This document shows positions 17,543 to 25,884 of a stretch of DNA of 64,000 bases, piece after piece. The first letter of the stretch is position 1, and each line of letters opens with the position of its first letter. This DNA is from Flavobacterium sandaracinum (GTDB lineage Bacteria > Bacteroidota > Bacteroidia > Flavobacteriales > Flavobacteriaceae): assembly GCF_004349135.1 (NCBI RefSeq), contig NZ_SMFN01000018.1, positions 26,741 to 90,740 of the forward strand. The letters are read 5' to 3'. A program made the translations under genes and the position numbers. Under the pieces are notes generated by a model. The model saw nothing but the letters and a program-made list of their open reading frames with translations. It did no database searches and was not told the DNA's origin.

Positions 17543-18039
17543 AGCAGTGCTTGTTGTATATTGATTATGGATTTTAAATTTATCCTTCTAGCAAAGTTAA
17601 ATATTAAATCCGACAAATCAGATGATTGATTAATTTCTTTAGGTTGAAAATCAATTTCTGTTAACGGAATAGCCCAAGCTAGAGGTTTGTATCCTTCAAC
17701 ATAAATATGCATATGTGGCTCGGTCGGTTGAAACCATTTATCAGCATATGGTTTTAGAAATTCTGGTAATGTATCTTTAATATTTTCAGGATTATGATGA
17801 CCTCCTTTAAAATCAATTCTAAGAAGTCCAATATGAGAATTACTTTCTAAATGATGAATTGAAGTTTTAAGGATTATTTTTTGATTTGTAGTTATCTCAA
17901 TCCAAAAGGCGTAATCAGAATCATGATTAGAAATTAATTCAATTCTATTTTTTTTGTTTTTTAGATCTATAATTTGATAAGGATTAACTAAAGTTTTTTC
18001 TAGATCTAATAAATACTTAGCTTCTTGGTTTGTAAACAT
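17539..18039 (-). CDS. DUF6978-like protein paired with DUF1828 gene
   Basis: This 166-residue soluble protein has no signal or membrane segment. Notable parts are FWIEITTNQKIILKTSIHHLESNSHIGLLRIDFKGGHHNPE, with a histidine/glycine-rich GGHHNPE, and EPHMHIYVEGYKPLAWAIPL, with HxHxY. These clustered histidines could bind metal. The protein looks like the partner often found next to DUF1828 genes (DUF6978), but this naming is from memory of neighbourhood and pattern. It is the first gene of a two-gene unit, ending at 17539 with a 4-nt overlap into the DUF1828 gene. Confidence 0.65.
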   Translation of the reverse strand: MFTNQEAKYLLDLEKTLVNPYQIIDLKNKKNRIELISNHDSDYAFWIEITTNQKIILKTSIHHLESNSHIGLLRIDFKGGHHNPENIKDTLPEFLKPYADKWFQPTEPHMHIYVEGYKPLAWAIPLTEIDFQPKEINQSSDLSDLIFNFARRINLKSIINIQQALL

Positions 18040-18184
18040 TTTCCAAAATATTATTTATAACGATTCATTCCTTAAGCTAATATATAGAAATAATATTACA
18101 AAGTTGTTGATTTCTAATGTTTTATTTTTTAGTGATATTTTAGTAAATATTGAGTTTTGCTTAAGGTGTTGGTATAGATTCGGT

Positions 18185-18297
18185 TTGCGTAGGTTCCGCG
18201 TGAGTGATTGTCCCGAGGTTTCGGGAGAAATCCTTTATATTTTTGCTTTAAAAATATTAAGATTGTAACGGAAAGCCCGAACCTTGTGGTCACGCCC
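18185..18297 (+). ncRNA. Structured intergenic element, candidate small RNA or repeat
   Basis: This 352-nt gap contains several pairing segments: a 6-bp hairpin TCCCGA/TCGGGA at 18211-18226, an 8-bp AT hairpin ATATTTTT/AAAAATAT at 18237-18257, and long-range complements GCGTGA (18198-18203) with TCACGC (18290-18295) and GGTTC (18192-18196) with GAACC (18279-18283). The last two are ordered A-B-A'-B', as in a pseudoknot. GGAAAGCCCGAACC and the overall pattern look like a recurrent flavobacterial intergenic element. No protein is encoded. Strand is a guess. The rest of the gap (18040-18180) shows nothing else. Confidence 0.4.
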
Positions 18298-18304
18298 AAA
18301 AACA

Positions 18305-18335
18305 ACAAAACCCCAAGAAAATCTTGAGGTTTTGT
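18305..18335 (-). terminator. Terminator after the aminotransferase gene
   Basis: ACAAAACCCCAAGA and TCTTGAGGTTTTGT pair over 14 bp with one mismatch and a 3-nt loop. On the minus strand a T-rich tail follows. It would end the aminotransferase transcript whose stop is at 18392. Confidence 0.7.
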
Positions 18336-18391
18336 TTGTATCGTGTGAGTTGGATTTTTGACTTTCTAACTTTCAACTTTAGGAGCTTTGA

Positions 18392-19579
18392 CTATAGTGC
18401 CAATGCGTCTTTAATTCTTTTTAATGCTTCTTTCAAGATTTCGTCGCTTGTAGCATACGAGAAACGAATACAGTCCGGGTTTCCAAAAGCGTCACCGGTT
18501 ACTGTTGCTACGTTAGCTTCGGCTAAAAGGTACATTGATAAATCCATTGCATTGTTGATTTCGGTTCCTTTCAATGTTTTTCCGAAGAAAGAGGACACGT
18601 CTGGGAACACATAAAAAGCGCCTTCTGGAACGTTGATTTTTACTCCTGGAATTTCTTTTAATAATCCTACTACTAAATCCCTACGGCTATGGAAAGCGTC
18701 GACCATGTGTTTTAAAACACTTGGATCAGCGTCTAAAGCGGTAATAGTAGCGCGTTGTGCAATACTGTTTGCTCCGGAAGTTACTTGACCTTGAATTTTG
18801 GTACATGCTTTTGCAATGAATTCTGGTGCGCCAATATATCCAATTCTCCATCCTGTCATGGCGAAAGCTTTGGCAACTCCATTTACGGTAATTGTTCTTT
18901 CTAACATTCCCGGGATGGATGCGATGCTGCAAAAAGTCCCTGAGAAATTGATGTGCTCGTAGATTTCGTCAGCAACTACGTAAACGTTTGGATATTTCTC
19001 CAATACTTTAGCAAGAGCTGTTAATTCTTCTCTATTATAAACAGATCCACTTGGATTACAAGGAGAACTGAACCACATCATTTTTGTTTTTGGTGTAATC
19101 GCTGCTTCTAATTGTTCGGGTGTGATTTTGAAATCAGTATCAACAGAAGTAGGAACTTCGACTGGAACGCCACCGGATAATTTTACGATTTCGAAATACG
19201 AAACCCAATATGGTGCTGGTAAAATTACTTCGTCACCATCGTTTAGCATTACTTGTGCAATGTTGTATAAGGATTGTTTTGCTCCTGTTGAAACTACAAT
19301 TTGAGACGGTTTGTACTCTAAATTATTGTCTCTTTTGAATTTTCTACAGATAGCTTCTTTTAATTCTAAATAGCCTTCTACTGGAGAATACGTACTGTAA
19401 TTTTCGTCAATCGCTTTTTTAGCCGCTTCTTTGATGAAGTCTGGCGTATTGAAATCAGGTTCGCCTAAACTTAAACTGATGATGTCTTTTCCTTGTGATT
19501 TTAATTCTCTGGCCAAAGCTGCCATGGCTAAGGTTTGAGACGTAGATAAATTGTTTATTCTATCGGATAATGGATTCAT
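18392..19579 (-). CDS. aspC: Class I pyridoxal-phosphate aminotransferase (aspartate aminotransferase-like)
   Basis: This 395-residue enzyme has the subgroup I-gamma aspartate aminotransferase pattern. ISLSLGEPDFNTPDFIKEAA is N-terminal, STGAKQSLYNIAQVML binds cofactor phosphate, SPCNPSGSVY and VYVVADEIYEHI hold the ring-contacting residues, and the Schiff-base lysine is in VNGVAKAFAMTGWRIGY. The C-terminal CIRFSYATSDE carries the substrate-carboxylate arginine. It moves amino groups between aspartate or related amino acids and 2-oxoglutarate. It lies alone on its strand with a terminator after it. Confidence 0.93.
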   Translation of the reverse strand: MNPLSDRINNLSTSQTLAMAALARELKSQGKDIISLSLGEPDFNTPDFIKEAAKKAIDENYSTYSPVEGYLELKEAICRKFKRDNNLEYKPSQIVVSTGAKQSLYNIAQVMLNDGDEVILPAPYWVSYFEIVKLSGGVPVEVPTSVDTDFKITPEQLEAAITPKTKMMWFSSPCNPSGSVYNREELTALAKVLEKYPNVYVVADEIYEHINFSGTFCSIASIPGMLERTITVNGVAKAFAMTGWRIGYIGAPEFIAKACTKIQGQVTSGANSIAQRATITALDADPSVLKHMVDAFHSRRDLVVGLLKEIPGVKINVPEGAFYVFPDVSSFFGKTLKGTEINNAMDLSMYLLAEANVATVTGDAFGNPDCIRFSYATSDEILKEALKRIKDALAL

Positions 19580-19648
19580 TGTAATAGGTTGTAGTTAGTT
19601 TATTTGTTAGTTAAAGAGGCACTGCAGCACATCTTTAGGTTATTATGA

Positions 19649-20743
19649 TTAGGTAAGTTCCGGTTTCATTCCCAACTCTTTCAAATGTTTGAAATGAGCA
19701 ATAACGGCACTTCGCATTGTTTTGTATTCGTAATAAGGTAAGTTGCATTCTTGAGCCGTTTCTTTTACGATACTGGCAATTTTACCATAATGTACGTGAC
19801 TGATATTTGGGAAAATATGGTGCTCAATTTGGTGATTCAATCCGCCAGTGTACCAGTTTACAATTGCGTTTTTAGGTGCAAAATTCGTAGTGGTAAACAA
19901 TTGGTGTATCGCCCAAGTATTGTCCATTTCGCCTAATTCATTTGGAGATGGATTGGTTGTTTCTTCTACAACGTGAGCCAATTGGAATACAACACTCAGA
20001 ATTAATCCAGCAGTGTAATGCATTACGAAAAAGCCTATTAATACTTTCCACCATGTGATTCCAATAACGATTGGTAAAACAATCCAGATAGAAACGTAGA
20101 TTACTTTTGTAATGATTAAAGTCGTCCAAAGTACTTTCGGACTTTTTAATTCTCCGTACGATAATTTCCTTTTAATGTAATTACGCATCTGTTTAAAATC
20201 AGTTGTGATTGCCCAGTTGAAGGTTAGCAAACCATAAAGAAAAACAGAATAATATTGCTGAAAACGGTGAAAATTATACCATTTTGCATCTTTTGTAAAA
20301 CGAATAACACGTCCTGCGTCTAAGTCCTCATCGTGACCCGGAATGTTTGTATAGGTGTGGTGCAAAACATTATGTTGTACTTGCCAGTTGTGAACATTTC
20401 CTGCCAAAACATAAATAGTACCACCCATGAATTTGTTCACCCAAGTTTTATTAGAATACGATCCGTGATTTCCATCGTGCATCACATTCATTCCTACTCC
20501 GGCCATTCCAATTCCCATAACGATGGTCAATAACAAATGTGCCCAAAATGGCATACCAAGTGTTAGAATTAAAAAATAGGGCGCAAGAAAAACGGAGAAG
20601 AGAATTATAGTTTTCAGATATAGTTTCCAATTTCCCGTTTTTTGTATGTTGTTTTCTTTGAAGTAATTGTTAACCCGTGAGTTAAGTGTTCTAAAAAACT
20701 TTAAGCTGTCTTGCTTCGCAAATGTTGGCGCATTATTATTCAT
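19649..20743 (-). CDS. Membrane fatty-acid desaturase (acyl-CoA/acyl-lipid type)
   Basis: This 364-residue membrane protein has the three histidine boxes that hold the di-iron centre: HDGNHGSYS (box 1, HxxxxH-type), HNVLHHTYTN (box 2, HxxHH) and NHQIEHHIFPNISHVHY (box 3, with the QxxHH form seen in front-end or linoleoyl-type desaturases). Hydrophobic segments at about 45-85 and 200-245 anchor it. The box-3 glutamine suggests a delta-5/delta-6-like enzyme, but regiospecificity is not readable. It probably adjusts membrane fluidity. Confidence 0.93.
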   Translation of the reverse strand: MNNNAPTFAKQDSLKFFRTLNSRVNNYFKENNIQKTGNWKLYLKTIILFSVFLAPYFLILTLGMPFWAHLLLTIVMGIGMAGVGMNVMHDGNHGSYSNKTWVNKFMGGTIYVLAGNVHNWQVQHNVLHHTYTNIPGHDEDLDAGRVIRFTKDAKWYNFHRFQQYYSVFLYGLLTFNWAITTDFKQMRNYIKRKLSYGELKSPKVLWTTLIITKVIYVSIWIVLPIVIGITWWKVLIGFFVMHYTAGLILSVVFQLAHVVEETTNPSPNELGEMDNTWAIHQLFTTTNFAPKNAIVNWYTGGLNHQIEHHIFPNISHVHYGKIASIVKETAQECNLPYYEYKTMRSAVIAHFKHLKELGMKPELT

Positions 20744-20825
20744 ATATTTTCAATAAAGTTCAAAGGTAATTATTATAAATTTTTCGATATACAAAATTGA
20801 GATAAATATTTTAACTCTAAAGTAT

Positions 20826-20833
20826 TACTTTTG
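20826..20833 (+). promoter_or_regulatory. -7 element for rsmG
   Basis: TACTTTTG matches TAnnTTTG and ends 17 nt before the rsmG ATG, leaving a leader of about a dozen nt. No good -33 box is evident. Confidence 0.5.
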
Positions 20834-20849
20834 TTAAAAAAAATAATAG

Positions 20850-21479
20850 ATGGACGAGATTCTTAAGTATTTTCCTAATTTAACTGATATTCAGAAAGAA
20901 CAGTTCGAAAAGCTGGATTTTTTATACCATGATTGGAACGAAAAAATCAATGTTATTTCGAGAAAAGATATTGATGCTTTGTACACCAAACATATTCTGC
21001 ATTCGTTGGGAATTGCCAAAATTATAAATTTTGAACCTGGAACGTATGTTTTAGATGTGGGTACCGGTGGTGGTTTTCCAGGAATTCCCTTAGCGATTCT
21101 TTTTCCAGAAACCCGTTTTCATTTGATTGATATTATTGCCAAAAAAATAAAAGTGGTTCAGGCTGTTGCGGAAGGTTTAGAATTGAAAAATGTAAAAGCA
21201 GAACAATTACGCGCCGAAAATGTGAAAGGGGATTTCGATTTTATCGTGAGTCGTGCCGTAACCAATATGCCGGATTTTGTTTCTTGGGTGAAAACCAAAA
21301 TCAAAAAGAACAACAAACACGAATTAAAAAACGGAATTCTCTATTTAAAAGGAGGAGATTTAACGGAAGAGTTGAAGGATTTTCCAAAAGCTACGGAATA
21401 TAACTTAGCTGATTTTTTCGAAGATGAATTTTTTGAAACGAAGAAAGTTGTGCATGTACCGTTGAAGTTTACGAGTTAG
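20850..21479 (+). CDS. rsmG: 16S rRNA (guanine-527-N7)-methyltransferase
   Basis: This 209-residue Rossmann methyltransferase (GidB) modifies G527 in helix 18 of 16S rRNA. The SAM-binding loop is VLDVGTGGGFPGIPLAILFP, with HLIDIIAKKIKVVQ as the acidic motif II. VSRAV near residue 135 and WVKTKI follow the family. N-terminal LYHDWNEKINVISRKDIDALYTKHILHSLGI is a GidB hallmark. Length is usual. Loss of such enzymes gives low-level streptomycin resistance in other bacteria. Confidence 0.96.
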   Translation: MDEILKYFPNLTDIQKEQFEKLDFLYHDWNEKINVISRKDIDALYTKHILHSLGIAKIINFEPGTYVLDVGTGGGFPGIPLAILFPETRFHLIDIIAKKIKVVQAVAEGLELKNVKAEQLRAENVKGDFDFIVSRAVTNMPDFVSWVKTKIKKNNKHELKNGILYLKGGDLTEELKDFPKATEYNLADFFEDEFFETKKVVHVPLKFTS

Positions 21480-21537
21480 GTCATAAGGTCAAAAGTCTTA
21501 AAGTCGAAAGTTACCACTCATTCTGAAAACCGAATCA

Positions 21538-21936
21538 ATGAAATCTAAACTTATAACAAAACTTATTTTATTAGTGTTTATACTTACGTCTTGTCAAAAT
21601 AAAACTTATGAAGAAAGAATAAATAAAACAAAATTAATTGAAGGCGAATATTATTCAGAATTGAATTCTCAAAATGGAATAAGTGTACGTGAAAATAAAA
21701 TTGCTTTTTTTGAAAAAATGAAATTCAATAGTGAAGACATCTATGAATATGTTATTGTTGACTCAATATTGACAGAAGGAAATGTAGAAAATAAAATTGG
21801 AACATATTTAAAAAGAACTGACCGAAAAAATACTTTATACACTAAATTTACAAAATTACTTGACTCTACAATAATTTTAAATAGAAATAATCAATCCGAA
21901 GAGTTTAAGCTTAAAACCCGAATTGAATTTAAATAA
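21538..21936 (+). CDS. Putative lipoprotein, unknown function
   Basis: This 132-residue protein has a lipoprotein signal: a basic N-terminus, a hydrophobic stretch and the lipobox LTSC at about residues 16-19. The mature part is lysine- and glutamate-rich with no recognised domain. The gene starts 58 nt after rsmG on the same strand and is followed by a strong terminator, so it may share the rsmG transcript. The AT-rich composition suggests a lineage-specific or acquired gene. Confidence 0.6.
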   Translation: MKSKLITKLILLVFILTSCQNKTYEERINKTKLIEGEYYSELNSQNGISVRENKIAFFEKMKFNSEDIYEYVIVDSILTEGNVENKIGTYLKRTDRKNTLYTKFTKLLDSTIILNRNNQSEEFKLKTRIEFK

Positions 21937-21974
21937 AAACGAGAGGTAACAAACGTCTCTATCCATTTGCCAAT

Positions 21975-22014
21975 AAAAAAGCCGAATCTAAACTTTTAGA
22001 TTCGGCTTTTTGGT
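21975..22014. terminator. Bidirectional terminator before pruA
   Basis: AAAAAGCCGAATCTAAA and TTTAGATTCGGCTTTTT form a long stem with a short loop and T/A tracts on both sides, between convergent genes. Confidence 0.88.
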
Positions 22015-22063
22015 ATTAACTTAAGTGCTTTACGACTTTCGACTTTCACACTTTAGGACTAAT

Positions 22064-23692
22064 TTACTCTCCTAAAAACGGGTATCTGTAATCTACAGGC
22101 GTTACAAAAGTTTCTTTGATAGTTCTTGCCGAAGTCCAACGCAATAAGTTTTGCATAGAACCTGCTTTATCATTAGTTCCAGAGCCTCTTGCTCCACCAA
22201 AGGGTTGCATTCCTACAACAGCTCCTGTAGGTTTATCATTGATATAGAAGTTACCAGCTGCGTTTTGCAACGCAATAGTAGCCTCTTCTATTGCATAACG
22301 ATCTTGGCTAAATACCGCACCTGTTAAAGCGTACTCAGAAGTAGTATCAACTAACTTTAGAGTCTCATGCCATTTAGCATCTTCGTATACATATATTGTA
22401 ACTACAGGTCCGAACAATTCGGTTTCCATTGTAGTGTATTTTGGGTTTGTAGTTAAGATAACTGTTGGTTCTATGAAATATCCTTTTGATTTATCATAGT
22501 TTCCACCAATGATAACTTCGGCATCAGCATCTTTTTTAGCTTGATCAATAAAACGAGCTAATTTATCGAAGGAAGTTTCAGAAATAACAGCAGTAATAAA
22601 GTTACTCATGTCTTCTGGCGATCCCATTTTCATTGATTTTAAATCGGCTTCTAATTCTGATTTTACTGCTGGCCACAAGCTTTGTGGAACATATACACGG
22701 GAAGCAGCACTACATTTTTGACCTTGGTACTCAAAAGCACCACGAGCAATTCCTGTACTTACTTGTTTTGAATTAGCAGATGGGTGTGCAATGATAAAAT
22801 CTTTTCCACCTGTTTCTCCTACAATTCTTGGGTACGTTTTGTATTTGCTGATGTTGGTTCCAATTTTTGCCCAAATGTCATTAAAAACGCCAGTAGATCC
22901 TGTGAAGTGTACTCCTGCAAAATCTGGGCTAGCTAATAAGGTTTCGGTGATCATTCCAGAGTCGCCCATAACCATATTAATTACTCCATTTGGTAATCCT
23001 GCTTCTTTAAAAATTTGCATCAATAAATTTGCAGAGTATACTTGTGTTGCTGCTGGTTTCCAAACTACTACATTCCCCATTAAGGCAGCGCTGGTAGGTA
23101 AGTTTCCTGCGATGGCAGTAAAGTTGAAAGGCGTAATCGCATAAACAAATCCTTCAAGAGGTCTGTATTCTACACGGTTCCACATGTCTGAAGTAGACTT
23201 AGGTTGCTCGCTGTAGATTTGCGTCATGTACTGTACGTTGAAACGTAAAAAGTCAATTAATTCACATGAAGCATCAATCTCAGCTTGATAAATTGTTTTG
23301 GATTGCGCAATCATGGTTGCAGCATTAATTTTTGCTCTGTAAGGACCAGCTAATAATTCAGCTGCTTTTAGGAAAATTCCAGCACGTTGTTCCCATGCCA
23401 TATTTGCCCAAGCGGTTTTAGCTTGAAGTGCTGTTGCAATCGCGTCTTCAATATGTGATTTTTGAGCTTGGTGGTAGGTTCCAACGATGTGTTTATGATC
23501 GTGTGGTGCTGACATTGTTTTAGTATCTCCTGTTCTAACTTCTTGGTTTCCGATATAAAGAGGAACGTCAATTTTAGAATTCCACATTGCTGCGTAGGCC
23601 GCATCAACTGCTGCTCTTTCGGGAGAGTTTGGTGCATAGCTCTTTACAGGCTCGTTTACTGCTTTTGGTACGTGAAAAAATCCTTTTAACAT
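22064..23692 (-). CDS. pruA: Delta-1-pyrroline-5-carboxylate dehydrogenase
   Basis: This 542-residue aldehyde dehydrogenase family enzyme oxidises glutamate semialdehyde to glutamate in proline catabolism. The SAM-like NAD-binding segments PFNFTAIAGNLPTSAALMGN and FTGSTGVFNDIW are followed by ETGGKDFIIAH with the general base glutamate and YQGQKCSAASRVYV with the catalytic cysteine. The C-terminal FGGARGSGTNDKAGS and TVTPVDYRYPF-like ending match P5C dehydrogenases of Bacteroidota. Length agrees with the family. Confidence 0.96.
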   Translation of the reverse strand: MLKGFFHVPKAVNEPVKSYAPNSPERAAVDAAYAAMWNSKIDVPLYIGNQEVRTGDTKTMSAPHDHKHIVGTYHQAQKSHIEDAIATALQAKTAWANMAWEQRAGIFLKAAELLAGPYRAKINAATMIAQSKTIYQAEIDASCELIDFLRFNVQYMTQIYSEQPKSTSDMWNRVEYRPLEGFVYAITPFNFTAIAGNLPTSAALMGNVVVWKPAATQVYSANLLMQIFKEAGLPNGVINMVMGDSGMITETLLASPDFAGVHFTGSTGVFNDIWAKIGTNISKYKTYPRIVGETGGKDFIIAHPSANSKQVSTGIARGAFEYQGQKCSAASRVYVPQSLWPAVKSELEADLKSMKMGSPEDMSNFITAVISETSFDKLARFIDQAKKDADAEVIIGGNYDKSKGYFIEPTVILTTNPKYTTMETELFGPVVTIYVYEDAKWHETLKLVDTTSEYALTGAVFSQDRYAIEEATIALQNAAGNFYINDKPTGAVVGMQPFGGARGSGTNDKAGSMQNLLRWTSARTIKETFVTPVDYRYPFLGE

Positions 23693-23746
23693 ATTTTTAA
23701 AATTATAAAATTAGAAAATGGGTGTTGTGTCTTTGTAACTAAAGCA

Positions 23747-23754
23747 CAAAAGTA
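23747..23754 (-). promoter_or_regulatory. -7 element for pruA
   Basis: The minus strand reads TACTTTTG, matching TAnnTTTG, about 55 nt ahead of the pruA start. Confidence 0.5.
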
Positions 23755-23798
23755 CGAAGGTTTCTTTAAAGAAATGATATTTTCGAGCTAAACTAAAG

Positions 23799-23860
23799 GC
23801 GATAGAAAGGAATAGTCGTGTGGTAGCCCTGATAACAATGGAAAGCTTTTTGTGGTCTCA
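23799..23860. other. Possible degenerate copy of the intergenic element
   Basis: Within the 294-nt gap between pruA and apaG, GGCGATAGAAAGGAAT is followed by GATAACAATGGAAAGC. This echoes the spacing and the GATTGTAACGGAAAGC segment of the element at 18185-18297. The resemblance is weak and is offered as a hint only; the rest of the gap shows nothing else. Confidence 0.25.
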
Positions 23861-23986
23861 TTATATTTTTTCTTGTGAAATAAGAGCGACTTTAGAAGCT
23901 CCTTATTTTACTTAGAAAAAAATAAAGGAGAGTGCAAAAACTTGAAATGGATAGCAGGATAGGCTCAAAAGGAAACTATTAAAAAG

Positions 23987-24373
23987 CTAGTTTAACGCGA
24001 ATGGTGCGCACAACCTGAACGTAGGTACAATCACTTTGAAGTTTCTTGTTGTGGTAAAATTAATCATATTAAAATGGCCTTTCATAGCACCATAAGGGGA
24101 TGATAGTAAACAACCAGAACTGTACGTATGCAATTCTCCTGGTTTTAAAACTGGTTTTTTGCCAATTACTCCCTCGCCATCGACCATTTCTATTTCATTT
24201 AAAGAATCGAAAATTTCCCAATGACGTGAAATTAATTGAACAGAATCCTTACTGTGATTTTCAATTGTGATTACGTAACTAAAGGCAAAGTGAATCTTGT
24301 AGTTCTTGAAGTAGGTGTCTTCAAAACTAGTCAATACCGATATTTTTATGCCTCTTGTTATTTGAGAAACCAT
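23987..24373 (-). CDS. apaG: ApaG domain protein
   Basis: Started at the ATG at 24373, the product has 128 residues, the usual ApaG length; the frame is open to a TTG at 24406 but those residues are not family-like. It reads MVSQITRGIKISVLTSFEDTY, then FAFSYVITIENHSKDSVQLISRHWEIFDS and VDGEGVIGKKPVLKPGELHTYSSGC, the ApaG fibronectin-III-like fold. The role in bacteria is unclear; mutants in Salmonella are linked to cobalt and magnesium efflux. It lies just after the T9SS plug gene on the same strand. Confidence 0.94.
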   Translation of the reverse strand: MVSQITRGIKISVLTSFEDTYFKNYKIHFAFSYVITIENHSKDSVQLISRHWEIFDSLNEIEMVDGEGVIGKKPVLKPGELHTYSSGCLLSSPYGAMKGHFNMINFTTTRNFKVIVPTFRLCAPFALN

Positions 24374-24452
24374 ATTATGTGGATGAGTGGTGTTTAATAA
24401 GTTCAAATTTACAAAAAATTGATTTCGTTTTACAAAAATTAAATAAGTTTTT

Positions 24453-25718
24453 TTAGTTAATTATATTTAAGGAATTCGCCATTCCTCTGCCTACAATTCG
24501 GTCGTAACGATCAATGCTTTCTCTGTAATAAACTAGGATAGTGTAGTCGTTTTCAGTTTGATAAAAATTACCGTCAATTGTATTTTCAGAATCAATAACT
24601 CCTTTGTCATCAGCAACTACATACTGGAAGTTTGTAAATCCCTGTTTAATTAAAATTGCCTTTTCATAAATTCCTTTTTGCGGATTATAATCCATTTTAT
24701 AGGCTGGAGCTTTATTGTAATTATTGAACATTCCTGAGACATAAATGTTTTTATTTAATCTGAAAGTAGGAGCCGAAAGACTGAAATATACCCAAGCATA
24801 ATCCGCTTCTATTTCGCTGTTAGCCGCATTTATATTTTTGACGACAAAGTCGCCATTGACATCTTGGGTAAATACATACGGAAAATTAGCTCTAGCTTCG
24901 CTAGTGTATAGATGGGAGCCATAGATTGCAGTATTAGAATCGATACGAGCGACATTATTACTGGCAGCTCTGATTTCTTTATTTTCGAAAAATAAAAATT
25001 CGTTTCCAGCCCAAAACTGAGTTTCAGAATCGTATTTGTAAATCAAATCATTTCCAATTGTATATTGTGGAATTATATTTTTTATAGGACTATTCAGTTG
25101 GCCGTTTTGAAGTAAAAGGACTTTTACATTTCGCAACGGATTTTGAAAAGTAATGGTGTTGGATCTAATGGTAAAATCTAAATTTTGTTTGGATTCAATA
25201 TTACTAACTGTTCGTGCTCGTTTTACTTGGATGGGAACGGTAACTAGGTCTTCATAAAGAATGAATTTTCTAGAGAACACAACTTCTCTATTTTCATCTA
25301 AAATTTTAAGCATGTAATTTCCGCTGATTTTTAACTGTTGGGTAAACTGATTTGGAATTGCTAATTTGTAATGGGAATAGATTTGTAAGGTATTAAAGGA
25401 GTTGGTGTAATCTTGAATTCTTTGGTTGTCAAACCCTTCTAAATATTCATTTTTAGGTATTTCGGTAGGATTCCAGTTGTAATTGCAATGAATAATTTCG
25501 TAATAATAATTAGCTTCATTACCAAAAAGATCATCAAACTGCAATTGAAATCCTTCTCCTAATCTTAAAATTGGAATAATGTTTTTATCATTTTGTACAA
25601 ATGAGATGGTTTTAATATTAAAGGGAGGAGCCACTTCTTTTTCTGCTTGCGCAAAAGCGGTACGGGTCAGAAATACAACAGAAAAAAGGAGTACTTTTTT
25701 GAAAAAGAATTGTGTCAT
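24453..25718 (-). CDS. Type IX secretion system plug protein (DUF5103)
   Basis: This 421-residue protein has a signal peptide (MTQFFFKKVLLFSVVFLTRTAFAQ). It shows the DUF5103 pattern: ILRLGEGFQLQFDDLFGNEANYYYEIIHCNYNWNPTEIPKNEYLEGFDNQRIQDYTNSFNT and a C-terminal VSGMFNNYNKAPAYKMDYNPQKGIYEKAILIKQGFTNFQYVV. In Flavobacterium johnsoniae the Plug protein closes the lateral opening of the SprA translocon in the outer membrane. Its presence implies a working type IX secretion system elsewhere in the genome. The adjacent apaG is a recurrent neighbour in related genomes. Confidence 0.9.
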   Translation of the reverse strand: MTQFFFKKVLLFSVVFLTRTAFAQAEKEVAPPFNIKTISFVQNDKNIIPILRLGEGFQLQFDDLFGNEANYYYEIIHCNYNWNPTEIPKNEYLEGFDNQRIQDYTNSFNTLQIYSHYKLAIPNQFTQQLKISGNYMLKILDENREVVFSRKFILYEDLVTVPIQVKRARTVSNIESKQNLDFTIRSNTITFQNPLRNVKVLLLQNGQLNSPIKNIIPQYTIGNDLIYKYDSETQFWAGNEFLFFENKEIRAASNNVARIDSNTAIYGSHLYTSEARANFPYVFTQDVNGDFVVKNINAANSEIEADYAWVYFSLSAPTFRLNKNIYVSGMFNNYNKAPAYKMDYNPQKGIYEKAILIKQGFTNFQYVVADDKGVIDSENTIDGNFYQTENDYTILVYYRESIDRYDRIVGRGMANSLNIIN

Positions 25719-25884
25719 TTTGCAGTGCTTAAGATTCGGTAAATATAAGGAATACTCTTGTTTTTAATTTGTTTATTTATTTTCAAAAAAAATTTTTTTC
25801 GTGGGTAATTTCTGTTAATTAAAATATAATATTGTTAGATATTAAGAGTAATCGTATTATTTTTACTTCAAACAAACAAACCTT

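Noticed and set aside
22791..23144. 117-codon frame opposite the P5C dehydrogenase gene
   Set aside because: Antisense shadow; the dehydrogenase frame has all catalytic motifs.
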